Of a stretch of 64,000 nt of DNA, positions 55,699 through 64,000 are shown piece by piece (positions within the stretch are counted from its first letter, which is position 1; each line of letters begins with the position of its first letter). The notes below the pieces were generated by a model. It ran no database searches. It was given only the letters and a program-made list of their open reading frames with translations, and was not told the origin of the DNA. Made by a program: the position numbers and the translations under genes. Source of the stretch: Laetiporus sulphureus 93-53 (Eukaryota; Basidiomycota; Agaricomycetes; Polyporales; Laetiporaceae); the NCBI RefSeq assembly GCF_001632365.1, contig NW_024468526.1:1-64000 (forward strand). Reading direction: 5' to 3'.

Positions 55699-58364
55699 AT
55701 GCGCTCTTCACAGCTATCCTCGCCCTCGGCTAACTCGCTGGCGGACTATACCCGTCGACTCCCTCTCGCACATCTACCCAACCTCGACACTACCACCAAC
55801 CAGGTTATCTTAATCACGCCCGCAACTTCCATCCGACCTCGCAAGACCAAGAAGAAGCGACAGCCGGACAGGACAGAACGCAACAGCAATTCGGAGGAGC
55901 CACGATTCACCACCTCGGTCAAGCCTGCTGTCTTGCGGCGGGTGCCGGCAACGCCTACTAGTCCAGTCCGCGGTCGCAAGGCTGCACCAGCCACTCAAGC
56001 TCGTCGTGTGGCTGATCCTTTGCTTGACGGTGAGTTGTGATGTGACATACCCTGTTGCATCTGACATGTACGGCAGTCCTAGACACTGCCGTACCCGACT
56101 ACCCTCCGCCATCCTTCCAGGAAGCCATTTCATCTGCCCTCCCCTATGATCCTTCTTCCACAGCCGACGACGGCGCGTCGACCTCTATTCTTTCCCCTGG
56201 AACGAGTGCGCCCTCCTCGCCTGCAACGTTTCCAGTCCACAGCATGGAGCTAGTGACCCACGAGTTGTCAACTTTTGGCCAGGTGACTGCAGAACCTCCT
56301 CGTGTGCAGGAGGTGCCCTCTATTTCTCGTGACTCGGCAGAATCGGGATCTGATATATCAAGCATCGAAATGATCAATTTCGAACGTCCACAGCTGTGGG
56401 AAGCCGATCGGAACCGTGGGCTCAATCTGCAAGAAAGAGTGGCGCTCGAGTTGGTCAGGCAGCAGGCTGCCGAATCGACGGCTGCCCTCACAACCTTCAG
56501 CTCGCCTCGTTCATCGTCTCCAGCATCGTCTCCACCTCCCACCCCCACCTCACGTGAACGTCACTGCTCTCATTGTGGCTCCGTTCGCCCTCTAGAACAG
56601 CCCAACGTGCAAACACCTGAAGGCAATGATGACGATAGAGGTAACTCGTGGATACGTGGAGGTACTAAGGGTCGTCGTCAAGGGTCTATGGCGGCACACT
56701 TGCGGGCCCTGCACGATGCTTCATCGGCACCAACATCACCATCTTCCGTCAGTCCGACATCTATGACGAGTTCTTCAAATCCATGGGCGAGCAATCTTAC
56801 GCTCACGCTCAGCAGCGTGTTCATGTCACATCGTCCCCCTGCTGAAACCTCCAATCTCAAGAGAAAGGAAAGTTTCGGAGTACGCAGGTTATTCTCGAAA
56901 GCGAAAGAGCCTGAGTGCTCTCCTGAGCAGCCAACCGCCGACGGGTTAGACTCGTGGGAGGTTATAGACGTGACATCGCCTACATCCGCGGAAAGCCTCC
57001 CTGCAGAAGATTGGAGTATTAAGAATGCTCGGTCGTCCGCGAGACAGAAGCCGTCCCAACAGCCTCTAGCATTCATCAGTCGGCCTCTGCGAAAACAGGG
57101 ACGGGGCGCGGTCTCACCCTTCCCAGTTGCCTCTACACACGCCCCACCCACTCTTCCGCCTGAGAAGTCGCGCGGAGGTCCGCATGCCCCGGCGCCAACG
57201 GCCAACCCACCTCAACCTCCAAGGTACGGTCTTCCGCCACAGGCCTCTGAGCGAGCTCCTGGCACAATTCCGACGCTGTCATCTGTGCGCATCATGCCTC
57301 TCGGTGTAAATGACCAGAATATACAGTCGCCTATAGGTCCTCCTTCCGTATTACATGCCCCATTTAGCTCTGAAAAGCGCATGTCGGATCCTATGTCGAG
57401 ACATGTCCCAGTCTCTCCCGCTCACCGTACCCCCCTGAAGAAGTCTAGTCTGCCTCTTTTAAATACGATGAAACCGAAAGCGTCATCTCCGGTATCTCCC
57501 GTGGACTTTCCTCCATTACCAGGTCGTAATGCACTTGGAGCTTCTGGCATGCCAGAATATTCGACGTTGGCGAACGACTCTCCTGCTCACGAACGCGCGC
57601 CTGCTACCGTCTCACTTGAACCTACCGTCCAGTCGCAGCCTCCCACCCCGGCTACACCGATGTCAGCAGGGCACTATCCCGGGAGACCGCTCCCTCAGCC
57701 GCCCTCTTCACCTTTGAATGAACTTCCACTGGTTACCCCTCAGTCTGTCATACCCCGTAAGGCCGGCCTTCATGTCGTGGAACCCCATGCACCACAGTCC
57801 TCACAGATAGCGGCGACTCAACGTCGTGAGCGAACTTATTCCGATGCGCTCATGTCTCGAACCCGATCGAATGAACAGCCAGCAAACGGTCGGCCGCGCG
57901 AGGTAGGTTCTTCGCATAGCCAGATTTGCAGTAAACCTCAACAATCACATAGGAACTGCTCGTCATCTCTGAAACTGTCTACCCTGCTATTCCTGATCCA
58001 TTGAACGCTGATGCCGCCGCGCCTCCCAAGAACCATCCTTTCGTCGGCAAGGTGGAACTGCAACGGCGGCGCCCATTAAAAGACGGGCGCTCCAACACCA
58101 AGCTCACCTTGCTCGGCGTGATCGTGGACAAGTGCGGAATCTGCATCCGCGAGTTCAAGGAAGAAGACATGGCGGCGCTAGGTCCCGTCTGCCAGCACTG
58201 GTCAGCGAACGTCATCCTGACTGCTTCTTTCTCAAGCTAACAGTCTTTGCTCTTGCTGTAGTTTCCATGAACGCTGCCTGCGGCGCTGGCTCGCCCTCAA
58301 TCGCACATGCCCGCTCTGCCGCGTCGCCCTATCTCTCGACGACAATGCTTTCTCCCGAATATGA
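55699..58364 (+). CDS. RING-H2 domain protein with long disordered N-terminus (probable E3 ubiquitin ligase)
   Basis: Exons 55699-56029, 56077-57902, 57953-58200 and 58262-58364 join in phase to 835 aa. The start ATG at 55699 begins MRSSQLSSPSANS. Residues about 30-740 are rich in Ser, Pro and Thr and lack hydrophobic core segments. A CSHCGS...C-free cluster near residue 170-180 is isolated. The C-terminus is a complete RING-H2 finger: C780, C783, C799, H801, H804, C807, C818 and C821, including CGICIREF, CQHCFHERCLRRWL and CPLC. The last intron falls between H801 and C802, inside the finger. The protein ends 14 residues after the last ligand. No signal peptide or membrane segment is seen. 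The function as an E3 ligase is inferred from the finger; the substrate is unknown. Confidence 0.88.
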
Positions 58365-58941
58365 ATTTTCCTGGATTTCCTTGTAGTTCGGCTGATGGTG
58401 TTGTAGTTGTCGGAAGGTCATTCATGGACTATGAAATCTGACCTGTGTTACTTTGTGCCAAGGAATCTGCTTCCGTCACGACCATTTTTGTCTCTCATAT
58501 ATCACCACCCTGTAGAATACGTGCTGGGCCGGAATTAGATTCACCGTGGCGCTGCAAGACGTGCATCATGTGTGCTGATCGCTCTTATAGGGTCTATCAA
58601 TTGCTCCAGGGTGACTTGACGCGGCTCCTTTACACTCTTTGCTAAGTTACACTCCGAAATGAGCTAGCGCGACTGGATGTTGCGTCTGTGCAGGGAGGTG
58701 ATCGGAAGCTATGCACTATGTCGACAATCAATTCGACCGCTAAGTACAGTAGCGTACGTTGTCACTGACCTCTGATTTGAGAAACGGCAGCCGTGGTCAT
58801 TTAACATTTAGTTTCAGTTCTCGCATCGGCAATTCAGAGACGTTTCTGCCCACGTTCTGAACATAACATGGGTATCCGACGATGAAGCACACTTGCAGAT
58901 GTGAAATTACGACATGAAGAAAATGCGACGTCTCAGTCAAA
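58365..58941. other. Convergent intergenic region between RING and Gle1 genes
   Basis: Holds the 3' UTRs and terminators of two convergent genes. The plus-strand frame 58445-58645 has no recognisable content. Confidence 0.5.
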
Positions 58942-61117
58942 TCAAAGCGCCTTCATGACCTTCTCAATTTGAAGCTGTATTCGCATACGAGCAGCGACCG
59001 CTTCTGCATCTGCCCCTCCGATGAGACTGTCACGAGAATTATCCACACCAACCGTTACGCCTTCGTAGAGAAGGCTGAGTAGTTTGACCCATTGCGGCCC
59101 CCAGATCATGCCAGCCCGCTGTCCAGCAACATCGAGTGCCACTACACGGGTGATGAAACAGGATCAGTCTAGGATTTATAATGATATAGAGCGAAGCATA
59201 CCAAACAGGATACTGGGTGCAATCGGCTGCTTAAGGAGTGATGGTTCCGATAGCATACGCGCACAGTAGGTCCAGAACTTGGACGTGCTAAAGATGAAAT
59301 CCAATGGTCCCGAAGAGCGTATCCCCAGCATCATGAAATACAGTCGCATGAGACCGGATACGCGTGTCGTATAGTCTGACGAGTTTTCACCATCGCGATA
59401 ACCACATGCCTTCCGCCATGCTGCAGCATCGAATTTCGTGCCATCAACGTCTTCTTCAGGCACCATCACTGGGACTGGCCATCCGCCCGCCCGCTGGCAG
59501 AGTTTAGCCCAGAAGATCTCGACAAAGCCGTTCAGCGTGCTCAGTAACCGCACGGTAACATCTGCAAGAGGCCGTGCGCTGTGTTTCTCTGCAGTGACCT
59601 CAGTCTCTGCTTGCAGCAGTATTGCCTTGGCAAGCGATGAAAGCAGCGCGTAGTATACGTGTTCCGGGTGTGGTTGCTTCGGATGCAAGATGTCGATCAA
59701 TTGGCCAGTCTGTGCTCCAGAGTTTTTATTGTTCATGCGATATGACTGGATAATATAAGCTGCTTACAATCCTTGACACGGACTCCTCGTCGGCCGTCAA
59801 TTGTCCCACTCTGGGAGTAATTGCCCGTCGCCCTGTGCCCCACATAGCTTTCAACGCTTTGTCACCCTTGACTATAGCCATTGGGCCTGTCTTGAGGTTC
59901 TGCATGCGAGATCAGTACCACTATTAGAGAAGTGAGAATTCATATACCTTCAAAACAGATCGGGCTCGCTTCCAGTCTTCCAGCGGTGTCGTGTAGCCCA
60001 ACGTTGCGCGTTGTTGTTGCTCAGCCTGCTCCTGCTCTCTAGCCACCTTTTCCTCCTGCTCCCGCTTCTGCTTTGCCTGCGCTTCCTCTTGTTCCTTGCG
60101 CTTGCGCTCCTCCTCCTCTTTCCGACGATTCTCTTCTTCCTGTCGCCTTCGCCCTTCTTCTTCTCGCCTTCGCTCTTCTTCTTCTCGCCGTCTCTTCTCC
60201 TCCTCTTCCTTCTTCTTGCGATCTATCTCCTGTTGCGCCTTGGCTCGCTCTTCCTCTGCTTTGATAACCGATTCGATGTGCTGAAGTAGAGACTTCGAGC
60301 GCGATTCCCAGTCATCCAATAATTTCCTTCCCTCAACTCGTCTGCTACCTTGTTGAGCAGAAAGCACGGTCTGAACCGCCTTGAGCTCCTTCTGATATTT
60401 CTCATTCCGCTGCTTCAAAGCGTCTGCGTGTGATCGAGCGAGGAGTTCCTGACGTTGTTGCCTTCTGAACGCTTGCTCCGCGCGGGCCGTTCGCTATGTT
60501 GGGCAATGAGCATAAGTAATCTGACAACGGAAGCAATACGTACAAACGCTTCCCGCTTAGTATTAGCTTCCCATTCTTCGTACGGATCATGATGCTTGGC
60601 ACGAAGCCGTATGGAAGCGAGCGCATCCTCGATGTAGTGCATTTCATCTTCACTTCTATGGAGGTCCTGGAGATGCCTATAGACGCACGTAAAGGTGATC
60701 AGGCATTACGACTAGCATGCAGCCGACATGCGCACCGCGGAGTGGATTTGACAAGCGACTTTGGCCCAACCCGATGCGGGCGCGGAGAGCCCAAACTAAT
60801 GGAACTGGAGTATGAGGACCCCGCCTCAGACTCACCATTCCTCTCATCAGCCTCCAAGTCCTGGAGTTCTCCACCGGACTCCTCAGACCATTCAGCTTCG
60901 TCGGACTCCTCGGACTCTGTGAGAACTTCGGCTTCGGTATGTCTCTCGGACTCGGACGCATCAAATTCGTCTTCATCCGCATAGGATACATCGAACGAGA
61001 TTCCAAACGATGACGAACCGAGCTGTCTAGCAACAGAGTCTCAGCGGGGCGCGTATGCACACAAGGCCTTACTGACCTCTTGACAGGAAATGACACAGTC
61101 TGTGCACTAAACCTCAT
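58942..61117 (-). CDS. GLE1: Gle1, mRNA-export factor and Dbp5 activator
   Basis: Gle1 acts at the cytoplasmic face of the nuclear pore, where with inositol hexakisphosphate it stimulates the RNA helicase Dbp5. Exons are 61117-61077, 61026-60736, 60676-60544, 60493-59948, 59899-59768, 59709-59202 and 59141-58942. All phases close, giving 616 aa. The N-terminus MRFSAQTVSFPVKR leads into an acidic Ser/Glu region, a YIEDALASIRLRAKHHDPY block, a long Glu/Arg/Lys coiled coil (about residues 160-325) and a C-terminal Gle1 domain with KGDKALKAMWGTGRRAITPRVGQL, HPEHVYYALLSSLAKAIL, YFMMLGIRSSGPL and MIWGPQWVKLLSLLYEGV. The order and length fit fungal Gle1. The coiled coil is the homopolymer-like purine-rich stretch at about 60300-60040. 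The gene appears intact. Confidence 0.9.
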
Positions 61118-64000
61118 ATTCACTACTCGGGTACAGTTTGTGAGAGCCTGCTGGTCGTGAATAGAGGCTAGGACAGCGAAGACCGGGAAAGCGACGGCGT
61201 CGAAGAGTGAGAGGGCCGCAACCGAACGCCGCCACAGCGGCTGTCGCGTCGTAGCACACGTGACTGATCGTCCCAATTGAGATGGCGGTGATGGGCTCTA
61301 AGCACATTCATTCATTTCATTACGAAACACGTAGCTACGAGTTACATAGGCGTGCAGCAATGGCTCTAGCATGATGGCGGAAATGCCCAGTACACTTGCC
61401 CTTTCATACATGTCACAGAAACCGAAAAATGTTTTTAGACGGAATATCTGAGAGAAAGTATCGATAGTCGCACACTTGAGTTCCTTTGTGCGTTGAAGTT
61501 ACAGCGAGCGTGCCCCTGAGGAACAATATCAATAACTAAGACTGCATCAATATACTTGCCGGCGTGACTCTCTGCAGAGGAGTGAGTCGTCCTGACAGAC
61601 TTGTCACGGAAGATTTACTCATTAATGTACTTCTACTTCTTTCATTGAAATCCCTTATGATCTTGCAACTAACTGACATCCCGAGTGGCGGAACAATGTC
61701 TTCGGCATTTCTCCAAACTATCGTCGACGCATTGCGAGGTAGTGGCATTGCACTGCTCTAATTAGCTTGATCTACCATGGACGGCAAGAATTGGGTATTC
61801 TAGTGGACCTGGAGGGACACACATTTGCATCAGTTCTACATTGTGGAATGCTTCCGCACAAAGTTGGCTAATCATAGAGTGTGACCGAAGCGACCATAAG
61901 TCTTTAGCACTCGTTCTACTCCCCACTGGGGAGCGGTCCACACTTTCTGCGTATCCGCGTCCTTGCCTGAATGCTGAAGAACATATGCAAGGTGAATATC
62001 GGGCCGGCAATCCCACCCAAAAAGCTGCAGTCTCAGCAGCCGGAGACTGTTCTGACGCCTCAACGACGTGTTCCAGTACCTCACGGGTCTGATCGTCCTA
62101 TGAACAAGAGAGTACCAGTGCGTCTCCATCGGATGCGTAGAGAGAAGTGAAGCACGCAAAGCCGCCTTTGTATGAGTAGTTTGGTATTTTATGCGATGTG
62201 AAGCCAAACTCACCGATCATCTTTCCACGGCGATCTTCTTCTCTTCAACAACTATTTGAGCTGCTTCCGTGTGGCATTACGCGCAACCGAACAAGTCCTT
62301 CAAGCCGATCAATTCTGCGTTTCTATTGCACGCTAATGTTCGCGAAGTCTGATGGACCGACTATTGAGCACTCGCATCGAGTATTCGTACCTAACATTTG
62401 TGGCCTGGGTGGTTATCGAGTATTGTCTCGGTGTTTTCTCGCACCATAAAATACTGAGCTTCTCCCGCTACCTGACGCAGCAGGTAATGGCCGACGCTGC
62501 ACATGCGAGCTTCAGCCGTGTCTTGCAAGACGTGTACAAAAAAACCTGAGGGAAAGATGGTTAGCTCGACCATAACGGACGGGACTAAGAATGCTTTCGC
62601 ACATCTCGAGTAAATGACAGGCATTGGCCGTATAGTGCACGTACCATCTCTTCTTACACGAAATGGCCTCGCTTAGCTATGTCAGGCAGAGTGATGTCCC
62701 AAGCGAGTGCCGTCGGCACGTCTTCCGCGTCTCTTGTCGGATTAGTGCTAATGCGGCGGACGAGCATCGCCTGGACCTCACCGCAATCACCTTTCCGCTG
62801 AAGCACGGGCCGAACGTCGTGTATTTCAATGGCCGCTGGTTGTTCTGGCTCTGCGTGATTGGAGTGAAACAGTGAAACGTATATTTCGCAGCGTCATACC
62901 GGGCCTCACGCAAAGAAAGTAGTGTGGCCGGTGTATGGTCGGCCAGCTCAGTGGTACCCGTACGAACATGCTTCAGGCGAGAACATCTGGGCCGGTGAAA
63001 GTCGCTAGGATGAGCGAGCACGATGTCTAGGTTTTGGACACTAACGCACAAGCGGCAGGAGCGATCGTACTTGTCGAAGAAGAGACGAAGGATACTACTA
63101 TGAGCGACAGGCTTGTCACAATCATGTGCCTGTGACAGACGCGTTGTAACCAAATATTTATTGTCGGCGCGAGGTCAATCTCAATCTCAGAGCAGAATCG
63201 TTCAGACGCACTCCGATGAAGCCACAGATATATTGCCACATCTCACGTTACCACCGCACATGACAAGAACACAGGACAGGGGGCGAATTTGCATTCTCCT
63301 CGAGCAGCCACGCAATTCGCGAGAATACCTGTGAAGCAACAGTCGTCAGTGGTTAATTGAGAAGGCAAGAAAAGATGACATACCTTACAATCGATAGACT
63401 AATCTCCACGAAGACTGTCAAATGCCTCTCAAAGAGGTGCAAAAAGGAGCAAAAAATTCCTAACGGTGGCAGCAGACAAGGAGTAGTCTGAATCGAGTTG
63501 CATGCGGACGCGGACCCGCAAAAGGCCCGTTCCTATGCATGCGCCGCGAAGTGCACTGAAGGACATGATCACAAGCCAACCAGGCACGCCGCACCCTCCC
63601 CTCCCCTCGTATGTCGTCGTCCATGTTGAAGGCCGTTCAGATGCCAAGTACGTTGACGAACCATGGTCGGCTTAACCAGTGGAAACGTCACTTGGCCATA
63701 CTCGGAAGATCTCCCGAGTGTGCACATACTGTACACTTTTTGAACGCGAGAGCGACCCGCGCCAAACTACTCTTCCGCCATGCAACTAGTGCACTGCCCA
63801 GAAGGAGCGACCAGAAGCACCACCTCCATGAATCATGGGCTTCTTTGATGGACGCATCACGTAGTGTTACCGGTATCATAACGTCGCATCTAAATCTCGC
63901 AACGAAACAGCCCAGCCATACCGGGTGCTACACGAGCGCGACGAGTGTTGATGGGACTGTGGCCAGCAGCCGAGCACCAACGAGCGAGCGTCACCGAACG
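61118..64000. other. Right-end stretch of 2.9 kb without recognisable gene
   Basis: The beginning must contain the Gle1 promoter. Beyond it the longest frames are minus 63153-62677 (158 codons), minus 62213-61872 and plus 61841-62092. None has a family motif, a consistent exon structure or transposon ends. CpG is common, unlike in the left compartment. It may hold non-coding RNA or an unrecognised fast-evolving gene. Confidence 0.4.

Noticed and set aside
56144..57205. Long minus-strand frames opposite the RING gene
   Set aside because: The plus strand gives a phase-consistent four-exon gene ending in a complete RING-H2 finger; the minus frames are by-products of its Ser/Pro-rich codons.
1..64000. 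tRNA, rRNA or telomere repeats
   Set aside because: I looked for T-arm consensus words, rRNA-like blocks and TTAGGG-type arrays and saw none that held up.

Overview
The window looks like chromosomal DNA of a filamentous basidiomycete (Agaricomycetes). The evidence is a KDZ-type transposase gene, a fungal TET/JBP-like dioxygenase relic, a basidiomycete NRPS-like reductase relic, and host genes cut by many introns of about 40-65 bp with GTRNGT donors. No bacterial-style operon, CRISPR array, rRNA or tRNA was recognised.

It falls into two compartments. Positions 1 to about 48.6 kb are a CpG-poor, repeat-rich graveyard. A KDZ transposase gene (100-4146, minus) is split by a complete Tc1/mariner element (1838-3445). 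It is followed by a tandem repeat, a conserved Agaricomycete repeat-borne gene (6233-8459), a 52-bp satellite (9092-9351), an NRPS-like adenylation-domain relic (9.5-11.8 kb) and a TET/JBP-type dioxygenase relic (12.9-14.4 kb). Then comes a long run of broken single copies of unrelated host genes: enolase, the Brr2 N-terminus, a Trf4/5-type poly(A) polymerase, copper amine oxidase, a PDR-type ABC transporter, a WD40 protein, Ctp1/Sae2/CtIP, a GMC oxidoreductase, a short-chain dehydrogenase, polynucleotide kinase/phosphatase, an O-fucosyltransferase-like protein, hexokinase and a RecQ-like helicase. Several still contain introns, so they arose from DNA copies and not from mRNA. One caspase-fold reading frame (38.6-39.3 kb) is still open. 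Two fold-back elements lie at 23.9-24.2 kb and 48.0-48.6 kb, the second beside the compartment border.

From 48.65 kb to 61.1 kb there are four apparently intact, intron-rich host genes, and CpG is frequent. They are an F-box/WD40 protein of the Cdc4/Pop1/Fbw7 type (minus, 4 exons, 683 aa), a condensin Cnd3/Ycg1/CAP-G subunit (minus, 18 exons, about 1130 aa), a disordered protein with a C-terminal RING-H2 domain (plus, 4 exons, 835 aa) and the mRNA-export factor Gle1 (minus, 7 exons, 616 aa). Intron phases were checked by hand and all frames close. Condensin and the RING gene are divergent across 166 bp; RING and Gle1 converge. The last 2.9 kb shows no recognisable gene.

The main biological story is the left compartment. 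A DNA transposon family known to co-occur with TET/JBP dioxygenases in fungi, a TET/JBP relic, and strong apparent CpG loss sit together, next to an unusual collection of intron-bearing host-gene copies. All family calls are from reading motifs; no database search was possible.
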